From positions 1-20,769 of IMG/VR virus record IMGVR_UViG_3300037507_003673: a stretch of DNA of 20,769 bases. One strand, given 5' to 3'. Shown in pieces: positions 5,939-11,964 of this stretch (the stretch's first letter is position 1; each line of letters starts with the position of its first letter). Under the pieces are notes generated by a model that was not told the origin of the DNA, searched no databases, and worked only from the letters and a program-made list of their open reading frames with translations. Source of the stretch: a virus. The position numbers were made by a program, and so were the translations under genes.

Positions 5939-5949
5939 TCTTACGCGAA

Positions 5950-6177
5950 ATGCACGCCCACCTCGCCCTCACCGTGAAGCAGACTGCAAGAGCGCTGCAG
6001 GTCGGCGAGCGTCGCGTCCGCGGATGGATCAAGGCTGGCGAGCTGCCGGCGTTCAGCATCGGCCCGCGCGAAGGCACACGCATCTCGCGGTGCGCCATCG
6101 ATAACTTCATCAAGGCGCGGACTTTCAATGTCGTCGATGCACACAGATGCCAACAGACGCGATCAGACTCTCTATGA
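5950..6177 (+). CDS. Excisionase-like helix-turn-helix protein
   Basis: A 75-residue protein whose first 57 residues have the MerR/excisionase (HTH_17) pattern: 'LTVKQTARALQVGERRVRGWIKAGELPAFSIGPREGTRISRCAIDNFI', that is, helix-turn-helix, then a wing with Gly and Arg, then a final helix. Members act as recombination directionality factors or small repressors that bend DNA. It is the first gene of the rightward operon and is divergent from the probable repressor, the position of cro or xis. ATG 5950 is preferred; TTG 5914 would extend into the operator. Its last codons coincide with another decamer array, and its stop overlaps the next start (ATGA). Confidence 0.75.
   Translation: MHAHLALTVKQTARALQVGERRVRGWIKAGELPAFSIGPREGTRISRCAIDNFIKARTFNVVDAHRCQQTRSDSL
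6138..6167 (+). promoter_or_regulatory. Tandem 10-bp repeat array E inside the end of the excisionase-like gene
   Basis: Units at 6138, 6148 and 6158 share the CAGA ending, and the middle one is exactly TGCCAACAGA. The array lies within coding sequence just upstream of the next gene. A 10-bp period cannot arise from a codon repeat, which favours selection at the DNA level. Confidence 0.6.
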
Positions 6178-6311
6178 CACACCACACCACACCAACCCTG
6201 CTCGAAGTCTTGAGCTATCTCACCGACCCGGTCTTCACGACTGTGGCCGTTCTGACAATCGGCACGTTCGCCGCGCTGCAATTCATTAACAAGATCGGAG
6301 GCGCACGATGA
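6174..6311 (+). CDS. Small single-pass membrane protein
   Basis: A 45-residue protein, MTHHTTPTLLEVLSYLTDP then a hydrophobic segment at about 20-40 (VFTTVAVLTIGTFAALQFI) and a short basic tail. It overlaps both neighbours by ATGA junctions, which supports the start and the reality of the gene. A single transmembrane helix with the N-terminus probably outside or in the periplasm is the only thing that can be read. No family is recognised. Confidence 0.65.
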   Translation: MTHHTTPTLLEVLSYLTDPVFTTVAVLTIGTFAALQFINKIGGAR

Positions 6312-6637
6312 TCGACCTCCGCATAGACCAGCCCTACGACGAGGCGGCTCGCTGCGAATGCGGTGACGCTGAATGCCTCGGCTCAGTGGAAGTCGCTGGC
6401 GTCATTGCCGCGAGCATTGCGGAGGCATTGCCCCAGCTCGAATCGCCGATGCTCAAGCTCATCAAGGAGCGCAACGAGGCGCGCCAGATGTGCGAGGTGC
6501 TCGCCGCGGCGATGCCCGACTTGGTTCACGTCACGACCTCGCCCAAGGCAATGGCCGCGGCGTCTGACGAGCTGCACACGGCGCTGATCACCTATGTGAA
6601 GCTGCGGAAGAATTGGGACGAGAGGAGCTGGAAATGA
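6308..6637 (+). CDS. Hypothetical protein
   Basis: A 109-residue protein starting MIDLRIDQPYDEAARCECGDAECLG. The CxCxxxxC cluster near residues 16-23 may bind metal. The remainder looks helical (a predicted helix at LKLIKERNEARQMCEVLAAAM), typical of small early phage proteins. Both ends overlap neighbours by ATGA. No family is recognised. Confidence 0.65.
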   Translation: MIDLRIDQPYDEAARCECGDAECLGSVEVAGVIAASIAEALPQLESPMLKLIKERNEARQMCEVLAAAMPDLVHVTTSPKAMAAASDELHTALITYVKLRKNWDERSWK

Positions 6638-6783
6638 GGAAGCTCACCAAGTCCATGCTGCTCAACCGGCCGGCGACCCGCAAAGACTCCGGCACCAAAG
6701 ACACCGCCTTCTGCGGGCGCCGCAAGGCCAAGCGGGTGCGTGCGCGCAAGGCGCAGCGTCAAGCGAGGAGGGTGCAACGATGA
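6634..6783 (+). CDS. Small very basic protein
   Basis: A 49-residue protein (MRKLTKSMLLNRPATRKDSG...) whose second half is almost all Arg, Lys and Ala (RRKAKRVRARKAQRQARRVQR). It probably binds nucleic acid. ATGA overlaps at both ends support it. Its opening (xxKLTKSML) resembles that of the weaker candidate gene at 9442 (xxKPTKSLM). Confidence 0.55.
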   Translation: MRKLTKSMLLNRPATRKDSGTKDTAFCGRRKAKRVRARKAQRQARRVQR

Positions 6784-6923
6784 GCTACGAACTCGGAGAC
6801 CCGGACGACCGCTGCTGCGATGAGGGCCGCGAGGCCGACATTGAGGAGCGTGACGCGGATGACTGCAGCAAGGCTTACGGCGTGCCGTTTGATCCTTACA
6901 GCGATGAGGAGGGCGAAGAATGA
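6780..6923 (+). CDS. Small very acidic protein
   Basis: A 47-residue protein, MSYELGDPDDRCCDEGREAD and on to a terminal DEEGEE, with three Cys. It is strongly acidic, in contrast to its basic neighbour. Small acidic phage proteins sometimes mimic DNA or inhibit host nucleases, but nothing here proves that. It overlaps both neighbours by ATGA. Confidence 0.55.
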   Translation: MSYELGDPDDRCCDEGREADIEERDADDCSKAYGVPFDPYSDEEGEE

Positions 6924-7198
6924 GCGCCTGGATCTTCGGCGAGGAGCGCATCCCGCAGAACGACCGGCACGTCTTGGTCACCGATGGGCGGCAATGCTTT
7001 GTCGCCTACTTCGAGGATGTCGATTGGGTGGACGCGCAGACGTTCGATCCCTTTGAGACGCGCATCACGCACTGGATGGAACTGCCGGAGTTGCCACGCC
7101 GCGAGCGCACCCCGCAGGAAGAAGCCGAGTGGGCTGCCGATAAGCGCGCGGAATACGAGGCCGACCGCTGCTGCGGACACCACTGGGGCAACTGCTAA
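6920..7198 (+). CDS. DUF551-like phage protein
   Basis: A 92-residue protein with the pattern of the DUF551 family: P-x(n)-VLVT, then 'CFVAYFEDVDW' and 'ITHWMELPELP'. The family is common in phage early regions and has no firmly known function. The C-terminal 35 residues are charged and end with a Cys/His-rich CCGHHWGNC, which could bind a metal. It starts by an ATGA overlap and ends just before the shared ribosome binding site of the methyltransferase and its alternative-frame partner. Confidence 0.75.
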   Translation: MSAWIFGEERIPQNDRHVLVTDGRQCFVAYFEDVDWVDAQTFDPFETRITHWMELPELPRRERTPQEEAEWAADKRAEYEADRCCGHHWGNC

Positions 7199-7209
7199 CG
7201 GAGAGACCG

Positions 7210-8226
7210 ATGTGGATACTACCTCGCCAATTACACACGTCTCCCTTTGTGCCGGATACGGAGGCATTGATCTCGGACTTAAACGAGCAATCCCAAGCCT
7301 GCGCACAATCGCTTTTAGTGAGATCGAAGCCTTCGCCTGCGCGAACTTGGTCTCTAAAATGGAAGCGGGACTCTTGGACCCAGCTCCTATCTGGACGGAT
7401 CTTAAAACCTTCCCATGGGCCGAGTTTCACGGCCGCGTGGACATCCTCAGCGGCGGCTACCCGTGCCAGCCATTCAGTGCCGCCGGCAAGCGCCTCGGCG
7501 CTGAAGACCCACGACACCTCTGGCCGTTTATCGCAGCCGGAATTGCTGCAATGCGACCAAGTGTCTGTTTCTTTGAAAACGTCGAGGGACATATCAGCCT
7601 TGGGCTTCCCGACGTGCTGCAAGACTTGGCAGGAATGGGTTACCGAACGACGTGGTGCGTATTCAGCGCGAGTGAAGTTGGCGCGACGCATCAAAGAAAG
7701 CGCATCTTCATCTTGGCCCACTGTCACAACGCAAGACAGCTACAACACGCCTTGCGCTTCTCAGATGGAGAGGAATACGCCTCCACTGGTAGTTGCGGTG
7801 CATGGCCCGCTCGCCCTGGCGAGCAGCAGTTTGCATGGGAGCCGCCAAGGGTTGTCGTGGGCAACGCCAGCAGCGCGAGACACGCAAGGACAGCGTGGAG
7901 CGGCGGCGAATGCGCGCAAGGGCAATCCATTGGATACGTTGCCGAATCAGATGGCGCAGTGGGGCACGCCAACAGCCCGCGACCACAAGAGCGGCCGAGG
8001 CAACGAGAAACGGGAATACAAGGAGCTGACGCCGATGGTGGAGAGGCAGCAGAGCGGCAAACTCAACCCTCGCTGGGTCGAGACGCTGATGGGTTTGCCC
8101 ATCGGATGGACGATGCCGTCCTGCACGTCTCCACAGACAATCGCACCGATGAGCTGCGACTCCTCGGCAATGGAGTTGTCTCGGCCACCGCAGAGCGAGC
8201 TTTCCGAGTTCTCGTTGGCGAGCTGA
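7210..8226 (+). CDS. Alternative-frame protein fully overlapping the C5 methyltransferase gene
   Basis: A 338-codon frame lies entirely over the methyltransferase gene, shifted by one frame, starting at ATG 7210 with a well-placed GGAGAG. Its product is Ser/Thr/Trp-rich. It has three W-x-T-x-x-x-x-D motifs (SWPTVTTQDS, SWATPAARDT, QWGTPTARDH) and near its end LNPRWVETLMGLPIGWT. The motifs LNP-x-WVE-x-LMG-x-P-x-GWT and W-x-TP-x-x-x-D recur, as I recall, in many phage proteins annotated near methyltransferases, so this frame looks selected rather than accidental. No function is known to me. It could also be a translation by-product of a conserved methyltransferase DNA sequence. Confidence 0.5.
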   Translation: MWILPRQLHTSPFVPDTEALISDLNEQSQACAQSLLVRSKPSPARTWSLKWKRDSWTQLLSGRILKPSHGPSFTAAWTSSAAATRASHSVPPASASALKTHDTSGRLSQPELLQCDQVSVSLKTSRDISALGFPTCCKTWQEWVTERRGAYSARVKLARRIKESASSSWPTVTTQDSYNTPCASQMERNTPPLVVAVHGPLALASSSLHGSRQGLSWATPAARDTQGQRGAAANARKGNPLDTLPNQMAQWGTPTARDHKSGRGNEKREYKELTPMVERQQSGKLNPRWVETLMGLPIGWTMPSCTSPQTIAPMSCDSSAMELSRPPQSELSEFSLAS

Positions 8227-8243
8227 TGGAGGAAGCACCATGA
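7212..8243 (+). CDS. C5 cytosine-specific DNA methyltransferase
   Basis: A 343-residue protein with the ordered motifs of C5 methyltransferases. Motif I is SLCAGYGGIDLGL (11-23, S-adenosylmethionine binding). Motif IV is GGYPCQPFSAAGKR (81-94, catalytic Cys85). Motif VI is FENV (121-124) and motif VIII is QRKRIFI (161-167). The C-terminal motif is LRLLGNGVV (315-323). The 170-300 stretch would be the target recognition region; the recognised sequence cannot be predicted. It would methylate cytosine in phage DNA and protect it from host restriction; no partner restriction enzyme is visible. The start is taken as GTG 7212, two bases inside an ATG that opens a second long frame, with GGAGAG at 7200-7205 serving either. 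The gene ends with an ATGA overlap. Confidence 0.85.
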   Translation: MDTTSPITHVSLCAGYGGIDLGLKRAIPSLRTIAFSEIEAFACANLVSKMEAGLLDPAPIWTDLKTFPWAEFHGRVDILSGGYPCQPFSAAGKRLGAEDPRHLWPFIAAGIAAMRPSVCFFENVEGHISLGLPDVLQDLAGMGYRTTWCVFSASEVGATHQRKRIFILAHCHNARQLQHALRFSDGEEYASTGSCGAWPARPGEQQFAWEPPRVVVGNASSARHARTAWSGGECAQGQSIGYVAESDGAVGHANSPRPQERPRQRETGIQGADADGGEAAERQTQPSLGRDADGFAHRMDDAVLHVSTDNRTDELRLLGNGVVSATAERAFRVLVGELMEEAP

Positions 8244-8395
8244 CCGCCCACGACATCGACTTGGTCACCCAATGGCTTGCCGCGCGGGACAACGAGAAGA
8301 CCGGCGCCAAGGTGTATCACGGCGAGCGGCCGTGTTTGCCGGCGGCTGCCATGTTGGCGGTGGCTGAGAGGATCTGGAGGAAGCGCTCAAGGTGA
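8240..8395 (+). CDS. Small hypothetical protein
   Basis: A 51-residue protein, MTAHDIDLVTQWLAARDNEK..., with two probable helices and a basic end (IWRKRSR). It overlaps the methyltransferase stop by ATGA and its own TGA overlaps the next ATG (TGATG). No family is recognised. Confidence 0.55.
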   Translation: MTAHDIDLVTQWLAARDNEKTGAKVYHGERPCLPAAAMLAVAERIWRKRSR

Positions 8396-8574
8396 TGACC
8401 TTTAAGCAGTGGCGAGCGTGCGGACGTAAGCGGCGCTTTCACACCGCGGCAGAGGCGCGTCGTTGTCAGCCGATGATGACTGTCTACGAGTGCAAGTATT
8501 GCGGCCGCTACCACCTGACCAAGGGAATCGACTGGTGGGCCAAGCACATCCTGCAGCGGAGGTTGGCGGCTTGA
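8395..8574 (+). CDS. Small zinc-ribbon-like protein
   Basis: A 59-residue basic protein (MTFKQWRACGRKRRFHTAAEARRC... in part) with 'YECKYCGRYHLTK': Cys33, Cys36 and His40 probably bind zinc with an upstream Cys or His. Such small phage zinc proteins are frequent near replication genes, and DNA or RNA binding is likely. ATG 8395 in a TGATG junction is preferred to GTG 8392. Confidence 0.65.
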   Translation: MTFKQWRACGRKRRFHTAAEARRCQPMMTVYECKYCGRYHLTKGIDWWAKHILQRRLAA

Positions 8575-8846
8575 GGACGGCGCCTCTCCTCTGCGCTTGG
8601 CCGGTCGCCCACAATGAGTGGCGCATCCAGTCGCGCATCGGTGCGGCGTCCAAATACCTGCGCTCCGGGCTGAAGCTGACCCGCTGCGCCTGGGCAATTT
8701 GTGGCGGGCATCTGGTCATCTTCAAGGTCATCGGCGGCAAGGCTGACGCTCAGAGGGTGATGGCGAATGTGACCCGCTATCTAAGGGAGAATTTTACAGA
8801 GAGGGCAATTCACGAAATGCCCCGCAGAGGCACTTTGATTTCATGA
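8571..8846 (+). CDS. Hypothetical protein
   Basis: A 91-residue protein with a TTG start in a TTGA overlap with the previous stop. The frame is open further upstream but there it would overlap the zinc-ribbon gene. It is basic, with a hydrophobic patch (CAWAICGGHLVIFKVIGG) between helical segments. It ends by an ATGA overlap. No family is recognised. Confidence 0.55.
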   Translation: MRTAPLLCAWPVAHNEWRIQSRIGAASKYLRSGLKLTRCAWAICGGHLVIFKVIGGKADAQRVMANVTRYLRENFTERAIHEMPRRGTLIS

Positions 8847-9445
8847 CCATGGCAAGACCGCGGACGACATCTAAACCCAAAAAGAAAGCAGCCAAGCCGG
8901 AGCCAGAGATTGCTCCGGTGCATGTGGGCCGCTCAACCGGCCTCGAGGTGCCCGAAGCGAAGGCTGAGAAGATCGCCGCAGCGCATATGGCCGGCATGTC
9001 GATCCGTGAGATGTGCCGCGCGTTCAACACGTCGTACCACACGATCATGGCGCTGATACGAAACAGGCCGGAGCTGTTGGAACGCGCGCGGGAAATTACG
9101 TCGAAGAACTGGAAGACCTTGGCCGCCGTTGGGACCGCGGAACTCTTTGAGAGGATACCCGACATGAAGAGTCACGAACTCACTATCATGTCTGCGGTTG
9201 CAACAGAGAAATCTGAACTGCTGGCCGGTGGCGCAACGCAGCGTGTGGAGCATGTGATGGCTCCGGCGGCTGACTCTTGGAATAGCTTCGTGCGCGGGCT
9301 GAGGAGCGAGCAGGTGATCGATGTGACGGCGGAACGGGTGGATTTACCGGTCGGCTCAGAAGGACGCGAGGCGCAAAAGGCCGCTGCACTGCCGGCTGCT
9401 GCTATTGAGATTGAGACTGGCTCTACAGAGGAAAGCGAGAGATGA
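8843..9445 (+). CDS. HTH DNA-binding protein (possible small terminase or regulator)
   Basis: A 200-residue protein with a basic Pro/Lys-rich N-terminus (1-25) and a homeodomain-like helix-turn-helix at about 40-75 (KAEKIAAAHMAGMSIREMCRAFNTSYHTIMALIRNRPE cut here to its core, GMSIREMCRAFNTSYHTI). A helical region with 'ATEKSELLAGGATQRVEHV' follows. This arrangement of HTH, helical middle and variable tail is found in small terminase subunits and in phage regulators. It lies some 8 kb from the large terminase gene, so a regulatory or replication role is equally possible. ATGA overlaps link it on both sides. Confidence 0.6.
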   Translation: MTMARPRTTSKPKKKAAKPEPEIAPVHVGRSTGLEVPEAKAEKIAAAHMAGMSIREMCRAFNTSYHTIMALIRNRPELLERAREITSKNWKTLAAVGTAELFERIPDMKSHELTIMSAVATEKSELLAGGATQRVEHVMAPAADSWNSFVRGLRSEQVIDVTAERVDLPVGSEGREAQKAAALPAAAIEIETGSTEESER

Positions 9446-9597
9446 GCCGCAAACCGACCAAGTCGTTAATGCGACAACAGAGTAGAGCTGCTGCACATGA
9501 GAGTTATTGGATTGAGTTATGCAGGGGTGGAGGGGGTCTGTCGTTATCATTTTCTCTAATACCCCCGACCGCTTGGACCTCCCGAAATTTTTTATAA
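9442..9597 (+). CDS. Doubtful small gene in a structured region
   Basis: An ATG overlapping the previous stop (ATGA) opens 51 codons, MSRKPTKSLMRQQSRAAAHES and on. The junction type and an opening similar to the basic gene at 6634 are in favour. The second half coincides with G-run and C-run repeats and a T tract that look non-coding, so the frame may be decayed or accidental. Confidence 0.3.
   Translation: MSRKPTKSLMRQQSRAAAHESYWIELCRGGGGLSLSFSLIPPTAWTSRNFL
9529..9593 (+). terminator. Possible attenuator or terminator structure
   Basis: GGGGGT (9532-9537) can pair with ACCCCC (9561-9566), and GGAGG (9529-9533) alternatively with CCTCC (9578-9582). ATTTTTTAT follows at 9586-9594. Two mutually exclusive pairings before a T tract suggest an attenuator, but loops are long and stability cannot be judged by eye. 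Confidence 0.3.
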
Positions 9598-9606
9598 AAA
9601 CACTTT

Positions 9607-10056
9607 ATGATCAAGCACATCCTATCCGCCGCCAAGTCAACCCTCAGCCAACCCATTAGTCAACCCGCCGCGGAACCCGCCAAGCCAATCCCCTCGCCTG
9701 CCGCAGAACCAGTCCCGGCGCCCAAGCCGGAAGCCATCCTCAAGTCCACCCCAAAGACCGCCAAAGAACTGGCCGTTGAAACCGCCGCCCAGATCGGCTA
9801 CAGCGCGGGCGATGTGGTCACCGCGGTGATCTGCCGCCATCAGCGCGCCCGTCACCCGCGCATGCTCTTCGTTGAGGTGCCCGACTGGTCGGAGCCGGTG
9901 GTGTGCTATGTGAAGGATGCCGCGAGCTGGCAGCCGGTCAATCCGCCCTACGACCGCATCAAGGCGCGCTGGTCAGGGATGGCAGACGTGGAAGGCCGGC
10001 TGATCTTTGAGAGCAGCGACGAGTGCAAGAAGAGCCGACTGATCCGCCGGAAATGA
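9607..10056 (+). CDS. Hypothetical protein with Pro/Ala-rich linker
   Basis: A 149-residue protein. After a short basic start (MIKHILSAAKSTL) comes a Pro/Ala/Glu-rich unfolded linker (about 15-50). The rest is a compact C-terminal domain of about 95 residues with alternating strands (DVVTAVICRHQ, RMLFVEVPDW, EPVVCYVKDA). The start has an A/T-rich leader (AACACTTT) and no Shine-Dalgarno sequence. It is translationally coupled (ATGA) to the replication initiator. No family is recognised; the context suggests replication. Confidence 0.65.
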   Translation: MIKHILSAAKSTLSQPISQPAAEPAKPIPSPAAEPVPAPKPEAILKSTPKTAKELAVETAAQIGYSAGDVVTAVICRHQRARHPRMLFVEVPDWSEPVVCYVKDAASWQPVNPPYDRIKARWSGMADVEGRLIFESSDECKKSRLIRRK

Positions 10057-10826
10057 GCGTAGCCGCCACCAACTACGTCTGGACGAAGTCGCCCGCGGAA
10101 GGAGCCGACCGGCTTGTCCTTTTGGCCTTGGCAGACTTCGCCGATGAGATGGGCAACTGCTTCGGTTCCTGGGGCAAGCTGTGCGAGAAGACACGGCTGG
10201 CTCGGGCCACGGTTGCTCGTTGTCTTCGCCGCCTGCAGAAGGCTGGCCAACTGGTGATGGTTGAGAAGGGCCACCGGAAGATCGCCGGCAACGGCTCGGA
10301 GGCCAGCATTTGGATCATTCCGGGTGTGTCCGAGGAGATGGGTCTCACGATGAGACCGGTCTCAGAAAGAGACCCAAGTAGTGTCAGAATGAGACCCAAG
10401 TGGTGTCAGGATGAGACCCCAACTATAAGTAACATAAGGAACGCTGACAGTGCGGTCGCTCCGGCTGCTTCGCAGCCTTCGCTCCCTTCATCTTCCGCTC
10501 CCCTTAATTCCGCCCCCAAAAAACGCAAACCCCGCAAAGCGGCGCCGCACCCTACCCTGCGCCCCGACTTGGACGACCAGTCTTGGTTTCGCCACCTTTC
10601 CGAGCTTCCCGAGTTCGCCCACGCCAAGATCGCCGAGGAATACGGCCGCTGTCGGACGTGGTGCCGCAACAAGGGTGTCGGCGCGGTCAGCCGCCGCCGG
10701 TTCATCAATTGGCTGTCCAAGGTCGAGGCGCCGCTCACCGAGCCGACCCCGCAGGTGGTCCGCCGGTCGGCTGCCGATGACTACTATGCGCGCATCGAGG
10801 CGCGCGTGGGAGGGATCAAAGCGTGA
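10053..10826 (+). CDS. Replication initiator, lambda O-like (winged helix), with iterons in its gene
   Basis: A 257-residue protein. Residues 7-75 have the winged-helix pattern of phage O-type initiators: 'VWTKSPAEGADRLVLLALADFA', then 'SWGKLCEKTRLARATVARCLRRLQKAGQL'. A low-complexity linker (about 100-165, Ser/Pro/Ala) separates it from a C-terminal domain of about 90 residues rich in Arg and Trp (YGRCRTWCRNKGVG). In lambda, O binds iterons inside its own gene, exactly in such a linker, and recruits the helicase. Here 22-bp repeats lie at the same relative place. A DnaB-type helicase is encoded downstream. ATG 10053 overlaps the previous stop, and the end overlaps the next start (GTGA). Confidence 0.7.
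   Translation: MSVAATNYVWTKSPAEGADRLVLLALADFADEMGNCFGSWGKLCEKTRLARATVARCLRRLQKAGQLVMVEKGHRKIAGNGSEASIWIIPGVSEEMGLTMRPVSERDPSSVRMRPKWCQDETPTISNIRNADSAVAPAASQPSLPSSSAPLNSAPKKRKPRKAAPHPTLRPDLDDQSWFRHLSELPEFAHAKIAEEYGRCRTWCRNKGVGAVSRRRFINWLSKVEAPLTEPTPQVVRRSAADDYYARIEARVGGIKA
10341..10440. other. Putative phage replication origin (iterons plus A/T-rich stretch)
   Basis: GAGACC or its complement GGTCTC occurs at 10341, 10352, 10358, 10369, 10391 and 10413. The boxes at 10352 and 10358 join into the 12-bp palindrome GAGACCGGTCTC. The units 10369-10390 and 10391-10412 are 22 bp long, two helical turns, and differ at only two positions; a third begins at 10413. An A/T-rich stretch (10420-10440, AACTATAAGTAACATAAGG) follows. 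Because 22 is not a multiple of three, the copies are translated in different frames, so the repeat is conserved as DNA, not as protein. Confidence 0.65.
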
Positions 10827-11323
10827 GCACCCTCTTCGCCCTCGAAAACGGCATCCACGCCCCGATCACCGGCGGTGCCGTGCTCTCGGCCTGCCGCAAG
10901 GGAGAGTTGTCCGAATCGCTTTTCATTGTCGGCGCCCAAGCCTGCAACTGGGAAATCTTCACGCCCTTCGGTCACGCCCAGACGACCGACGTGATGCTCA
11001 CCCGCTCCGGCGTTCGCCCTATCGGCGTCCAAGTTAAGACCGCCACCCTAGACCGCGGCGCCTACCACGTCTCCGTCAAGCGCGCCACCGGCGGACGCAA
11101 TGCGCGCCCCTATCAAGTCCACGACTTTGACGTTCTGGCCGCCTACCTGCCCGACCTCAACCAATTCGTTTTCTGGACATTTGACGACATCAGCAACCGC
11201 GTCAGCGTCCGCTACGACCCCAACAAGCACCGGAGACCCGGTAACTGGGAACTGCTCAACGATGTCGCGGAATCGCTAACAAATTCTGGGTCTGGGACAG
11301 CCGTTGTCCCACCCCATCCTTGA
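10823..11323 (+). CDS. PD-(D/E)XK nuclease-like protein
   Basis: A 166-residue protein with the pattern of the PDDEXK_5-like group. 'KGELSESLFIVGAQACNWEIFTPFG' (Glu28, Glu31) is followed by 'TTDVML' (Asp56) and 'IGVQVKTATLDRG' (Gln70, Lys72), the D...(E/Q)xK core of restriction-like endonucleases. A conserved-looking 'YQVHDFDVLAAYLPDLNQFVFW' follows. Gln instead of Glu in the QxK motif is common in this group. The GTG start overlaps the initiator stop. A role in DNA cleavage or branch processing during replication is likely but not shown. Confidence 0.7.
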   Translation: MSTLFALENGIHAPITGGAVLSACRKGELSESLFIVGAQACNWEIFTPFGHAQTTDVMLTRSGVRPIGVQVKTATLDRGAYHVSVKRATGGRNARPYQVHDFDVLAAYLPDLNQFVFWTFDDISNRVSVRYDPNKHRRPGNWELLNDVAESLTNSGSGTAVVPPHP

Positions 11324-11339
11324 TACTCCGTAGATATTT

Positions 11340-11516
11340 ATGAAAACCGCCAAAGGCACCAAGAAAAAGGCGAGCGCCCCCAAGGCGCCGAAAACCGTCT
11401 ACAACATCAACGTCGAATACGTCGAAGCCATCGCCGACGAAAGCATCGCCACCATCATGGCTTTGCGCGCCCTCGTCCGCCAACTCGCCACCGAGCTGCA
11501 GGAGGCCCGCAAATGA
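11340..11516 (+). CDS. Small hypothetical protein with basic N-terminus
   Basis: A 58-residue protein: a Lys/Ala/Pro-rich start (MKTAKGTKKKASAPKAPK) and a helical rest (IADESIATIMALRALVRQLATELQEARK). The start follows an A/T-rich leader (TAGATATTT) with no Shine-Dalgarno sequence, 16 bp after the previous gene. It is coupled to the next gene by ATGA. No family is recognised. Confidence 0.6.
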   Translation: MKTAKGTKKKASAPKAPKTVYNINVEYVEAIADESIATIMALRALVRQLATELQEARK

Positions 11517-11707
11517 AGTTCAAAAACGGCTGCATCACCGAGGTGGAGCGCGGCGTGCCCGGACTGCCGCAGATCAACCACATGCTCATGCAGAAGGCGT
11601 GCGACAGATTCCTTGCCAAGCGCGGACTGTACAACCCCGGGTTCCGCCGCTCGGAATGGCTCTTCGGCCGCATGGCAATCGGACAACAACGGAGGGCCGC
11701 AGCGTGA
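11513..11707 (+). CDS. Small hypothetical basic protein
   Basis: A 64-residue protein, MKFKNGCITEVERGVPGLPQ and on, with a helical middle and several aromatic and Arg residues (YNPGFRRSEWLFGRMAIG). ATGA and GTGA overlaps on both sides support it. No family is recognised. Confidence 0.6.
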   Translation: MKFKNGCITEVERGVPGLPQINHMLMQKACDRFLAKRGLYNPGFRRSEWLFGRMAIGQQRRAAA

Positions 11708-11964
11708 GCACGATGATGTGCCCCGACCTGGTTGTTGGCGAGGTCGGCTTCGGCAACAACTTTGGCGCCTCTGCGGAGCTGGAGTTTATGCGCAACGAAG
11801 ACCGCCGCCACACCGCCGAAATCGCCGATCTTCAGCGCGAGAACCGTGAGCTGATTCGGCGCGTCAATCGGCTCAAGCGCGTCCTTGAGCGGTGCGCTGC
11901 GCTGTCCGAGGAAGTCTCCAACGAAAAGCACGAGGCGCTGCTTGAGATTGCCCAGCCGCTATGA
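11704..11964 (+). CDS. Coiled-coil hypothetical protein
   Basis: An 86-residue protein with a GTG start in a GTGA overlap. Residues from about 28 to 80 are charged with hydrophobic residues at heptad spacing (EIADLQRENRELIRRVNRL), a likely coiled coil and dimer. The first 25 residues are hydrophobic and Gly-rich. No family is recognised. Confidence 0.6.
   Translation: MSTMMCPDLVVGEVGFGNNFGASAELEFMRNEDRRHTAEIADLQRENRELIRRVNRLKRVLERCAALSEEVSNEKHEALLEIAQPL

Noticed and set aside
5832-6281. Longer version of the repressor gene (to 236 residues)
   Set aside because: The extension runs through the operator arrays and antisense to the excisionase-like gene; only the last 86 residues look like a protein.
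7708-8310. Minus-strand frame opposite the methyltransferase
   Set aside because: Unlike the plus-strand second frame it has no start signals or recurring motifs.
8843-9445. Firm assignment as terminase small subunit
   Set aside because: It has an HTH and suitable size but lies 8 kb from the large subunit gene and has no diagnostic motif, so only a tentative call is given.
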